A program made the position numbers and the translations under genes. A stretch of 64,000 nucleotides of DNA from Roseibacillus sp. (GTDB lineage: Bacteria > Verrucomicrobiota > Verrucomicrobiia > Verrucomicrobiales > Akkermansiaceae): the NCBI GenBank assembly GCA_028821775.1, contig JAPKFB010000013.1, positions 1-64,000 of the forward strand, in the 5' to 3' direction. Numbering within the stretch: the first letter of the stretch is position 1; every line of letters begins with the position of its first letter. This document shows positions 25,146-35,755 of the stretch, piece after piece. The notes below the pieces were generated by a model. The model made no database searches and was not told where the DNA came from. It saw only the letters and a program-made list of their open reading frames with translations.

Positions 25146-25424
25146 ATGAAATCGATTCCTAATTGGTCAGAGATTCCCGCATTTTCCGGCGAAGCAGATG
25201 AAGCCAAGTTCTGGATGAGCCATGAGCTCACCGCGAGCTTGATGAAGGCCTCCGAACACGTGCCCGATAGCCGTGAGTCTACCACCATCACACTCCGCTT
25301 TGATCCGCGCATGCTCTCGCGCATCAAACGCATCGCGCGTTCGCGCTTTCTCAATTACCAATCCATGATGAAACAATGGCTGGCCGAGAGGTTGGAGGAT
25401 GAGCTCCGTCGCAGCGATCAGTGA
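25146..25424 (+). CDS. brnA: BrnA-family antitoxin
   Basis: A 92-residue protein with the BrnA layout. The N-terminal half (about residues 1-45) contains an FWMSHEL motif expected to wrap the toxin. The C-terminal half is a ribbon-helix-helix fold with TTITLRFDPRMLSRIKRIA and the helix YQSMMKQWLAERLEDEL. Antitoxins of this type bind BrnT and, as a 2:2 complex, repress their own promoter, which should lie in the short gap at 24777-24850. Toxin-first order is typical for brnTA. Its stop codon overlaps the GTG start of the VanZ-like gene by three bases. Confidence 0.82.
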   Translation: MKSIPNWSEIPAFSGEADEAKFWMSHELTASLMKASEHVPDSRESTTITLRFDPRMLSRIKRIARSRFLNYQSMMKQWLAERLEDELRRSDQ

Positions 25425-25831
25425 ATCTCCCGCCGATCCCGCTGCCCTCGATCTGCCGCTCAAGTTCCTTCTGGCTCGTGGCCTTTCTGATTTGGGGCCT
25501 CGTTCTGTGGTTTCTCTCTGATGGTCCCATGCCCGACCTCAAGGGTCCGGAGTTCCCGGGGATCGATAAGGTCTTTCACTTCGGCTACTACTTCGGCGGA
25601 GCAGGTCTCCTCTCCGCGGCCTTCTTTCTTCGAGCACCCTCCGATCCCAATTGGGCCACCCTTGCCCTCTTCGTCACTCTGATCCTCTCCGCGGTGGGCG
25701 TGCTCGATGAATGGCACCAATCATGGACACCCGAGCGATCCGGCAATGACGCGGGCGACTGGCTCGCAGACACCTGCGGCGCCCTCGCGGGCACCATCGT
25801 TTTTCGGCGCCTGCACCGAGTCCTCACCTGA
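25421..25831 (+). CDS. VanZ-like membrane protein
   Basis: A 136-residue protein with about four membrane segments and the VanZ-like landmarks: FLSDGPMPDLKGP just after the first helix, DKVFHFGYYFGGAGLL (a helix with a conserved K-x-x-H), and DEWHQSWTPERSGNDAGDWLADTCGALAG. The Glu/Asp-rich motif between the last two segments is the family signature. VanZ-like proteins in enterococci affect teicoplanin resistance; others have unknown roles in the envelope. The start is a GTG at 25421 that overlaps the BrnA stop. The overlap suggests coupling to the toxin-antitoxin transcript, or simply tight packing. Confidence 0.85.
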   Translation: MNLPPIPLPSICRSSSFWLVAFLIWGLVLWFLSDGPMPDLKGPEFPGIDKVFHFGYYFGGAGLLSAAFFLRAPSDPNWATLALFVTLILSAVGVLDEWHQSWTPERSGNDAGDWLADTCGALAGTIVFRRLHRVLT

Positions 25832-25870
25832 GTCGGAATCAGGTCTTCTCTTGGCGCGCAACTCGCCTAA

Positions 25871-28138
<2,268 letters not shown>

Positions 28139-28141
28139 ACA

Positions 28142-28169
28142 AAAGGGCGCTCCCGGAAGAGCGCCCTTT
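28142..28169. terminator. Bidirectional hairpin terminator between ligA and the 2369-aa gene
   Basis: An 11-bp perfect stem, AAAGGGCGCTC paired with GAGCGCCCTTT, closes over a 6-base loop (CCGGAA). It starts four bases after the ligA stop and ends 26 bases before the stop of the convergent minus-strand gene. A-tracts and T-tracts on the two sides make it usable from both directions. Confidence 0.85.
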
Positions 28170-28195
28170 GCATGATTGAATTGGCGTCAACGCCC

Positions 28196-31100
28196 TTACG
28201 GCAGGGGGAGCGGAATCTCCAATTGGTAGAGTTCGGCGTCGAGCCCGCCGGTCGCATCTACCACCACATTGAGGGCTCCATCAGCGCCCGCAGTAAACGA
28301 ATCGATCTGATTGAAGACTACCCCGTCAGAGGTGGAGTTCACATTGTAGGTGACTCCAGAAGTGATGGGCCCGTAAGTGATTCTCACTTCGGTGGCGCTC
28401 ACGTGATCCACTTCCCAGATCGGCTTGCTGGTCGGGTCCCCCGCAGCCGTGCCCATGGCATATTCAAAGAGCGCGCTGAATCCGTCTCCGTCGTGGTCGC
28501 TGCCCGCATCACTCGGGTCGTTCAAATCCAAGCCATTGGCAATCTCGTAAGAGTCCGGAATCCGATCGCCATCTGTGTCGTCGAACGCGGATGTCGAGAA
28601 TGTGAGCGTCCCCATCGCGGGCCCGCTACCGTCTTCATCACCATCTTCGATTGCCACCGTGACCACGGTCGGAGAGGTTCCGTTCGGGATAAACTGCACC
28701 GCGGCGAGGGCGGCATTGACCAGATCCACGGTCCCGGTGAGGGACCACGTGCCGGCCCCGGCATCATAGCTCACTCCCGCTGGAACGGTAAGATCTCCCT
28801 CTCCCGGGGTGAAGCTCAGGGAGGCGGTCACCTCCTCGGGTTCCCCCGGGGCGTCGATCAGGAAGCCGGAGGCGTCCGGGGCGTGCCACAGCCGGGCGAC
28901 ATCCACCGTGCCCACCATCTCAAATGTGGAGACTTCGTCGAAGGGCCCGCCGGGATCAACTCCCAGACCTCCAATGTCGTCGCCGAAAATCAGGTTTTGA
29001 CCAACGTCCAGGGTATCGCCGCCGCTCCAGTCGTTCCGCGTTCCCCGGTTCGTGAGCATTTGGATCGCTCCTCCCGATCCGTTCACAGAATAAGTGAGCG
29101 AGTCGAGGTCGCAGATGATCGCGATTCGTGCCAGCTCATCCAGGGGAAGATCAGTCATGCTCAAGGGCACGCTCACGGAACCATCCGCCCAATCCGAATC
29201 ATCGAGCCCGGAGGGAATCGGGGCCGCGGTGGAATTCATCTTGGCCACAAAGTGCGGAATGCCGTCGAAGAGGAAGATTCCAAACCCATTGCTCGATCCG
29301 CCGATCTCAAAGACACGGACCGTGCCGAAGTTGTCGAAGCCAGAGAGAGTGAAGGCGACCTCCACGGCAAAGCCCGCGTCCAACCCAGGATCCGGGACAA
29401 GGGTGACGGCGTCGGGATCCACTGCTGGGTGATCATACTGAGGCGCCAGCGCAGTGTTGATGACCGAATTATTCACATCCGACACCACGATGTCGTCGAT
29501 GTCCACCGGACCGGCCGCATACTGGATATTCTGGACGAGGTTGCTGGCGGTCGGCGGCGAGTTTTCGACATAGCTCACCGTGTCATTGATGGAGCTGCCC
29601 GCTTCGGTGACCGCTCCACCAGCCGTAGCGTTGGCGGCACCCTTGGGCACCGAAATCGTAACCCTGCCACTCGCCGACATGCCCGTGACCGAGACGATGT
29701 AGGTGTCTCCTGCTCCGATGACAGTCGCCACGAGGGGACCGGGCGCGGTGCTGGCAGAAAGGTCCACATCGCTCCCGGTGAATCCTCCGACAGACTCGCT
29801 GAAGACAACTTCAAACTCTATCGGAGTAAGGCCGGTGGCGCTATCCTGACCCGCAGCCAGATCAATCGTCACAGTCGGCCCTTCGTTCACGAAGAAGTCA
29901 AAGTTGTGAGTGAGCGATTTGGCTCCCCCAGGGCCGCTATTCCCATTGTCATTGATCGTGAACAGGATCGAGGCGTTGCCACCCGTCACAGCATCGGTGG
30001 TGTAGGTCAGGACATTTCCCAAGGTCGCATTCACATCCGCGAGGGTCCCATCGATGGTGAGGGTCCCCGTGCCGTCTCCCCCCACGGCGGCAAGACCGAC
30101 TGCCGTGACCGAGAAGGTCAGCGGGGCGGCGCCCATACTCTGGAAGGTCGCAGTCACATTGCCCGCGCCGGCATCGATGTCATCGACCCGAACATCGCCG
30201 AGCACGGACCCCGTCCCGATGAAGGTACTGGGAAGGATGCTGGCTCCGCCGTTTGCAAGCGGACTGCCGTCGTCATTCGCGGTCGGAGCAACGTTTCCGG
30301 CCGTGCCCGCTACCTTCACGTCATCGACGATAATTCCACTACTGATGCCGGAATTCGTGCTCGCGGACAAACGGAAGAGCACCCTGCTGACTTGCGTAGC
30401 CGGACCGGCGTAAGCCAGCGTTCCGGTGACGACATCGACAATGCCGTCGATGGGCCAACGGTCGATCCCAACCTGGTAGCCGGTGGAGGTGAGTGACAAG
30501 ATGAGCCGACTCTGCGCTGTTTCGCGCTCAGTGGAACCGGTATTCTCAAAGTCAGAAGCCGCGCCGAGGGGCGTCAGAACGCCCCCAGAGTCCACATGGT
30601 GGAGCCGCTCGTTGTTCGGAGCGCTGTTGCTGCCACTCACATACAACTCAAAGGATGTCTGGCCGGTCTCGTCGAGACCGATGATGCGCCAGCTCTTGGC
30701 TTCCGTGTTGTTCTGGGTGCGACGATTGCCCAGGTCCATCGCAATGATGGCGGAGTTTGATCCGCTCAGGTCCGCGGGAGCCGAGAAAAGAGCCGTGATG
30801 TCACCACCATCCACGGGCGGTCGATCCAAGACGAGCGCACTGTCGAGGCCGTCCCCCTTCTGATCGTCGATCTCAAAATAGACGCCGGGAAGGTCCCCCG
30901 CCAGAGCCTCGGTGGGCACTCCAAACCATGATCCAATCGGCGTTCCGAGATTTGCGGCTGCCGGAGCATCCGTCCCGAGCACCGATCCTCCGGGCGTTCC
31001 CGGAATTCCGAACGGATCGATGTTCTCAAAATCTGCGAGGAAGAGACACTCCCCAGTGCCGTCCGTGATGTTGGTGCTCGCGGAATCATCCGTTCCGATC

Positions 31101-34100
31101 GTCCCGGTATCCACCCCCTCAAGGGTGATGGTGAGCTCTTCCGTCCCTTCCACCAGGGCGTCGTCGAAGAGAGAGATGTCCAGGTCCCCAGCATTACTCC
31201 CTCCAGGAACAACGACGGTGGAGGTCCCGAAATAGTCCGCACCGTTGAGGGCCGTTCCGGAATAACCCACCGTGAGGATCCGGTCGGCCTGCGAGGGCAC
31301 GGTGCCCGTGATCGTAAAGCCCGCCGCGGTGCCCTCCTGCGCACTGCCCTGGTCCGCGGCGATACTGAAATCCGGTGCAGTCTGGACATCATTGACGAGC
31401 GTCTCCGCACTGAGCGTGCCGCCGAGAACAGCGTTGCCAGAAACACTGTCGATCGTGACCACGATGTTCTCCAACCCTTCAAACAGACTATCGTTGAGCA
31501 CAAAGTTGGAGAGAACGACCGAATTTCCGACGTTCGGAATCTGGACCGTGCCCAGCCCCGTGAAATCGCCCCCATGATCAGCGAGTCCGCTGAAACTCAG
31601 GGTCACGTCGACACTCCCTGTCACGGCCGCCGAGGCGGAGATCGTGAAGGTAGTCCCCATGCCCTCCAAGGTGGAGCGATTGACCGCTGCGATGGTGATC
31701 TGCGGATCGGTGTTTGTTCCGGTCACGTCCACATTCACCGTCACGGTGGAGTTCGATGCGGTGTCGAGGCCGTAGGTAAATGAGTCGCGAGCGATGAGCC
31801 CCACCCCGAGGTCAGGGAATGCTCCATTCGGATCATAGGTGAAGGTGCCGTCCGCCTCGAGAGTCACGCGGGCACCCGAGGGAAGAGGAACGGCAACACC
31901 CACGCTGGGAACACCCGATCCCGCCAGATCAGTAATGTCGGCGGCGACCGCCGGGTTGGAAGATCCGAAGATGGCATCAAAGTTGGCGACGATCTGGGCG
32001 GACGTGAGAAGGCTATTGTAGGTCCGCAGAAGGGAAACCTCGCCCGCGAAGTCGGTTGGGGCCCCAAAGTCGGTCGTCCCGAATGCGCCGAGGTTGCCCA
32101 CATCGCCGCCGACGGCCGTTTGACTTCGGCCGATCCCGCCTGGATCCGTTCCACACCAGTCGGCGAGGTTGCCGGCCGCTCCGTTGTTGACATTGACTCC
32201 AGCGCCGGATCCGGCGAACTGGCCGTTGATGAAAATTTCGGCAACGTCGTTAGTGAGATCAATTTTGCACACCACATGAACAAAGTCGCCACCCGCGATG
32301 GCTCCCGGAGGCAGTTGCGCCACGGCCTGAGCGATCAAGTTTCCGTTGTCGCCCGAGGTCCACATTACTTTGTCACCCACGATGACCAGCGAGGAGCCGT
32401 CGGTTGCTCCTCCTACCTCCCAGACCACTTCGGCACCTACTTGGTCCGAAGGCCGGAAGAGGAACTCGAGGGTGCTGTCGAGATTATCGGAATCTCCGTA
32501 GCTCACAACGTCGTTCCCGTCGTGCACGATCCCTTCCGTGCCCGCAAAGGTGTAGGCCGCCAGCATCCCTGGAGGCGGGTTGGTGACCGCGAGATTGAGG
32601 GTGGCATCGATCGCACCGCCATCCGGGATGGAGGCCAGGGTGGCCGAACCGGTGTTGAACCACTGTGTGGAGGAGTTGCCAATCCCATCGGCGAGAAACT
32701 CCAGCACTGCACCCGAGGTGGGCAACCCCAGGGCCCCGGGGTTGTTGCGGACCCTGTCGTTGCTGAGCACTCCGAGATTGACGGTCGTACCGGCATCGGT
32801 GATGGCATAATCATTGGTCGGCTGATCCGCTCCTAACGAGGTGATCTCGATGGACGTCGACACCGTCGCGTTCCCATCGAAGACATCATAGTTGAAGGTC
32901 TCGGAGATTGAGACCCCGGGCTCAAGACCGAGGAGGGTCGCGGAGGTGCTGACATCGTAGCTAAAGGTGCCATCGCCCGAAACACTGACCGTCGCACCGA
33001 ATTGGGAGGTGAAGACGAGGGGGAAACTTTCGAAATTGAAGGTCTCGGTCGGCACCGCACCCCCATTGCCAAATACCTGCTGGGTGAGGTTGGATACGCT
33101 GAGCACGTCGGAGGCGTCGGTGTCGCTCTCGTTGTCGAGAAGACCGGACGCCGCACCGGCCCCATCGAGACTGGTGAAGCTCTCCCCCGTTGCGGACGGG
33201 GTGTCATTGACGCCATTCACGGTGATACTCACGTCCACCACGGTGGAGTTGCTGGAAAAATCGGTGACGGTGTAGCTGAAGATATCGACGACTTGTTCGC
33301 CCACCGCCAGCATTTGCAGCGCTGCGGAGCTCCTCGGATCGTAGCGGAAGGTGCCGTCCCCATTCGCGGTCACGGCCGCTCCCTGGCTACTGAGTGGAGT
33401 AATTCCAGTCACCGTCAAGCCGGTCCCCACATCATTGGCAAGGACACTGGTGGCGGCCCCAGGATCGAGCACGATGAGGATGGTATCCTCGTTGGTGGTG
33501 CCGCTATCGGGCGCCACGATGGTCACGAGGCCGATCTCCACCGCAAAGTTGGCGCTATCGGTTGCGCCGCCGTCATCGTCCGCAACGGTCAGCCCGATCA
33601 GGTTGGATTGAACCGTAGGCCCGGCATCAAAGGTGAGGAACCCCTGGTCGACATCGTCCTGCGTAAAGGTGTTGTTGGGCGCCGTGGTGGTCCGGGCCAC
33701 CCCATTCAGGAGGAGGGTCCCCTCCGCGGGAAGCGAGGTCACGGTGTAGATGAGCGCTGCCGGTCCAGTATTCGCGTCGCTGGTCGCAAGCAGGGCGCTC
33801 GTGATTGTGCCGGATTCACTCCCCACCAGGTTGAGGGAATTGTTCACCGCGATGGAGGGATCGTCGCTGGGGAAGAGCGAGCCGATGCGCAGCCCCTGCA
33901 GCCCCAGCGAATCGCCCGGCATGGAGGCGGTGTTGGTTGCCAGCGCCGCGGTGGTCATCTCCACCGTATCGGCCGCTGACAGGTTGGCGACGAAGCCGCT
34001 CCAGTTGCCGTTGTTCTGGATGCCAGTGTTCCGAGAGTAGCGAGAACCCTGCCCATAGAAAAGCGGAGCGCCGGTGATCGACCAGCGCTGGTGGGGGACC

Positions 34101-35305
34101 TGACGATCAGCAGTATCATCATCACAGAAAAAGGCTCCAAGGAAGAGGTAGGAGCCCGCGGTGTTGACCGTCACCGCGCTGGTGCCGAAGGCGTGGGTGA
34201 AGTCGGCACCTGGAGCCCCATGCTGGTCCGCGAAGTTCATGGGGGTTGCGGTGGCATTATTGATGCTTTGCCCGGAGGCGTCCGAGAGACTGATGTACTG
34301 GCCAAAGGCGGGCAATTGCACGATCGCCAATCCGGTTCCAAGGCTGTTGATGCTGCAGGTGATTCCCGATTCCCTCATCTGTTCCACGTTCAGGACCTGA
34401 CCAGCGGTTGCTTCAATGAGAATCCCGATCGCAGCCACGCCGTTGTTGGCCTGTTCAGAATTCGGGTTTCCTCGCAGGTAGGTCGTGGTCTTGGATCCTT
34501 CGATCGGAGTACCGTCGAGGGTCAGCTGCTGAGTGTATCCGGTCCGGGTGTTGTTGCCCGCAGGCTTCGAGAGCGCCGTGTTGGCCATCACGAGATAACG
34601 CCCTGCCGCATTGAAGACGATGTCACCCGTCCCGACCGTGAAACTCATCGCGCCGGCGGAAGCTTCGTCCACCACGTCATAAAGGACGTCTTGGAAGGTC
34701 GGGTCGCTCGCTGCTTGGTCGTCAATATCCTTGCTCAAGCGAAGGTAATCCCAACTGTCGTCCAACTTCAGGAACTGGATGGCGGTTTCGCCGCCAGGGA
34801 TATTAGTGATTCTCCCGCTGTTGACATCGGTTCGGGTGGTCTGAAGTCGGAGGATGTCATTGGTGCTGGCGGCGTCGACAATGGTCCCGCCGGAGAGCAC
34901 CAATTGGTTGGCTCCGCTGCTCACCCGAAGCAGTTCGTGGGACCAGCCGTAGGACAAATCGACCGGAATTCCACCACCGGCAGGCTCCAAACTGAGGTGA
35001 GCTCGCAACTCAGCCCGGTTACTTCCGCTCACACTATTGACCCGACAGTTGTAGAGGACGAGATACTTGCCCTGACTCAACAGGAGGTCGGCGGTGGGCG
35101 CTCCGAAGGCAATCAGGTTCAACTCATCGAAGAGAAACGTGTTGTCGACCGGTGTGCCGGGAGCAATGGGAGCCGCGATGCCAGCACCAGAATTACTGTA
35201 GACGGCGATTTCGCCAGGCGTTGTGGAAGTGACCTGAGCGTTCAGGGCGGTGCAGGAGAGCGCAAGAAGCGCTCCCAATCCGGGAATGGGTTTTCTGGGA
35301 TTCAT
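28196..35305 (-). CDS. Giant secreted modular protein (cadherin-like, LamG, Calx-beta)
   Basis: A 2369-residue protein with an N-terminal signal peptide (LGALLALSCTALNAQ). Approximate domain order: three related beta-rich units (to about 480), CSPG/cadherin-like repeats (about 485-900, with VLANDVG and SANFAVEI blocks), a LamG-like jelly roll (about 910-1050), cadherin-like, two Calx-beta domains (about 1195-1310 and 1315-1400), a jelly roll near FLADFENIDPFG, more cadherin-like units, an Ig-like domain (about 1810-1915), a second LamG-like domain (about 1960-2145), and a calcium-binding thrombospondin-3-like region (DTDGDRIPDS and DHDGDGFSALFEYAMG). The C-terminus is short, with no membrane anchor, sortase or PEP-CTERM motif seen, so it is released or held by another route. 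Probable role: adhesion or polysaccharide binding. Confidence 0.88.
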   Translation of the reverse strand: MNPRKPIPGLGALLALSCTALNAQVTSTTPGEIAVYSNSGAGIAAPIAPGTPVDNTFLFDELNLIAFGAPTADLLLSQGKYLVLYNCRVNSVSGSNRAELRAHLSLEPAGGGIPVDLSYGWSHELLRVSSGANQLVLSGGTIVDAASTNDILRLQTTRTDVNSGRITNIPGGETAIQFLKLDDSWDYLRLSKDIDDQAASDPTFQDVLYDVVDEASAGAMSFTVGTGDIVFNAAGRYLVMANTALSKPAGNNTRTGYTQQLTLDGTPIEGSKTTTYLRGNPNSEQANNGVAAIGILIEATAGQVLNVEQMRESGITCSINSLGTGLAIVQLPAFGQYISLSDASGQSINNATATPMNFADQHGAPGADFTHAFGTSAVTVNTAGSYLFLGAFFCDDDTADRQVPHQRWSITGAPLFYGQGSRYSRNTGIQNNGNWSGFVANLSAADTVEMTTAALATNTASMPGDSLGLQGLRIGSLFPSDDPSIAVNNSLNLVGSESGTITSALLATSDANTGPAALIYTVTSLPAEGTLLLNGVARTTTAPNNTFTQDDVDQGFLTFDAGPTVQSNLIGLTVADDDGGATDSANFAVEIGLVTIVAPDSGTTNEDTILIVLDPGAATSVLANDVGTGLTVTGITPLSSQGAAVTANGDGTFRYDPRSSAALQMLAVGEQVVDIFSYTVTDFSSNSTVVDVSITVNGVNDTPSATGESFTSLDGAGAASGLLDNESDTDASDVLSVSNLTQQVFGNGGAVPTETFNFESFPLVFTSQFGATVSVSGDGTFSYDVSTSATLLGLEPGVSISETFNYDVFDGNATVSTSIEITSLGADQPTNDYAITDAGTTVNLGVLSNDRVRNNPGALGLPTSGAVLEFLADGIGNSSTQWFNTGSATLASIPDGGAIDATLNLAVTNPPPGMLAAYTFAGTEGIVHDGNDVVSYGDSDNLDSTLEFLFRPSDQVGAEVVWEVGGATDGSSLVIVGDKVMWTSGDNGNLIAQAVAQLPPGAIAGGDFVHVVCKIDLTNDVAEIFINGQFAGSGAGVNVNNGAAGNLADWCGTDPGGIGRSQTAVGGDVGNLGAFGTTDFGAPTDFAGEVSLLRTYNSLLTSAQIVANFDAIFGSSNPAVAADITDLAGSGVPSVGVAVPLPSGARVTLEADGTFTYDPNGAFPDLGVGLIARDSFTYGLDTASNSTVTVNVDVTGTNTDPQITIAAVNRSTLEGMGTTFTISASAAVTGSVDVTLSFSGLADHGGDFTGLGTVQIPNVGNSVVLSNFVLNDSLFEGLENIVVTIDSVSGNAVLGGTLSAETLVNDVQTAPDFSIAADQGSAQEGTAAGFTITGTVPSQADRILTVGYSGTALNGADYFGTSTVVVPGGSNAGDLDISLFDDALVEGTEELTITLEGVDTGTIGTDDSASTNITDGTGECLFLADFENIDPFGIPGTPGGSVLGTDAPAAANLGTPIGSWFGVPTEALAGDLPGVYFEIDDQKGDGLDSALVLDRPPVDGGDITALFSAPADLSGSNSAIIAMDLGNRRTQNNTEAKSWRIIGLDETGQTSFELYVSGSNSAPNNERLHHVDSGGVLTPLGAASDFENTGSTERETAQSRLILSLTSTGYQVGIDRWPIDGIVDVVTGTLAYAGPATQVSRVLFRLSASTNSGISSGIIVDDVKVAGTAGNVAPTANDDGSPLANGGASILPSTFIGTGSVLGDVRVDDIDAGAGNVTATFQSMGAAPLTFSVTAVGLAAVGGDGTGTLTIDGTLADVNATLGNVLTYTTDAVTGGNASILFTINDNGNSGPGGAKSLTHNFDFFVNEGPTVTIDLAAGQDSATGLTPIEFEVVFSESVGGFTGSDVDLSASTAPGPLVATVIGAGDTYIVSVTGMSASGRVTISVPKGAANATAGGAVTEAGSSINDTVSYVENSPPTASNLVQNIQYAAGPVDIDDIVVSDVNNSVINTALAPQYDHPAVDPDAVTLVPDPGLDAGFAVEVAFTLSGFDNFGTVRVFEIGGSSNGFGIFLFDGIPHFVAKMNSTAAPIPSGLDDSDWADGSVSVPLSMTDLPLDELARIAIICDLDSLTYSVNGSGGAIQMLTNRGTRNDWSGGDTLDVGQNLIFGDDIGGLGVDPGGPFDEVSTFEMVGTVDVARLWHAPDASGFLIDAPGEPEEVTASLSFTPGEGDLTVPAGVSYDAGAGTWSLTGTVDLVNAALAAVQFIPNGTSPTVVTVAIEDGDEDGSGPAMGTLTFSTSAFDDTDGDRIPDSYEIANGLDLNDPSDAGSDHDGDGFSALFEYAMGTAAGDPTSKPIWEVDHVSATEVRITYGPITSGVTYNVNSTSDGVVFNQIDSFTAGADGALNVVVDATGGLDAELYQLEIPLPLP

Positions 35306-35334
35306 TGGAGTTGTAGAATGTTTTTTGAGGAGTC

Positions 35335-35355
35335 GATGACAAGATCCTTGTCATC
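35335..35355. repeat. 9-bp inverted repeat over the start of the 2369-aa transcript
   Basis: A perfect 9-bp inverted repeat, GATGACAAG and CTTGTCATC, is separated by ATC. It lies 30 bases upstream of the ATG of the giant gene and overlaps the -10 and likely start site of its candidate promoter (35353-35380). It may be a repressor operator or a 5' hairpin of the mRNA. No known regulator consensus was matched. Confidence 0.45.
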
Positions 35356-35380
35356 CTAAAGTGCTAGTTAGAATCAGCAA
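35353..35380 (-). promoter_or_regulatory. Candidate promoter of the 2369-aa gene
   Basis: On the minus strand TTGCTG (35375-35380) and TAGGAT (35353-35358) are 16 bases apart, placing the start site near 35346, in the centre of the inverted repeat at 35335-35355. Four of six bases match in each box. Confidence 0.3.
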
Positions 35381-35755
35381 TCAGGGTGCCCCACCGCAAG
35401 AAAATTCACCTCTCATTAGGAGATCCTCAGCACCTTCCGGCGCGGAAATTCTCGATCACCTCCTTCGCTGGGCAGAAAGGGCGCTCGAAACCCGCTTTTC
35501 CGCATCGACAATCGCGCCGCCCGCTCATGCTCTGAAACTTACCGGCCGTGCACTCATTCCTCCCGGAACGCAACTGATCTTGCGGCCGCTGACAAATTCC
35601 TGAGTTCGAGGAAATGTCGTGCAAACTCCGTGAACTCCCGCGACAAGTATCGTGACTCCTGATCATCGGGCCAACGAAAGCACCTCGACGCTTCCTTCCA
35701 TAAAACCGGCATCGATCTTGCGACACCCCTCCGACCTGCTAGCTTCCCCCAGCCG
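35381..35755. other. Intergenic region between divergent large genes
   Basis: About 375 bases upstream of the heme protein gene, with no recognised domain in any frame. It must carry that gene's promoter. An 80-codon plus-strand frame without an ATG at its start (35361-35603) has no convincing features. Confidence 0.3.

Noticed and set aside
28172-30496. 774-codon open frame on the plus strand opposite the 2369-aa gene
   Set aside because: Its translation is rich in Arg, Gly, His and Asp without any domain, as expected from the complementary strand of a GC-rich gene with strong codon bias.
34091-35359. 422-codon plus-strand frame opposite the start of the 2369-aa gene
   Set aside because: Antisense to a gene with a clear signal peptide; translation has no features.
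35361-35603. 80-codon plus-strand frame in the gap before the heme protein gene
   Set aside because: No ATG start, no ribosome site, no recognisable motif.
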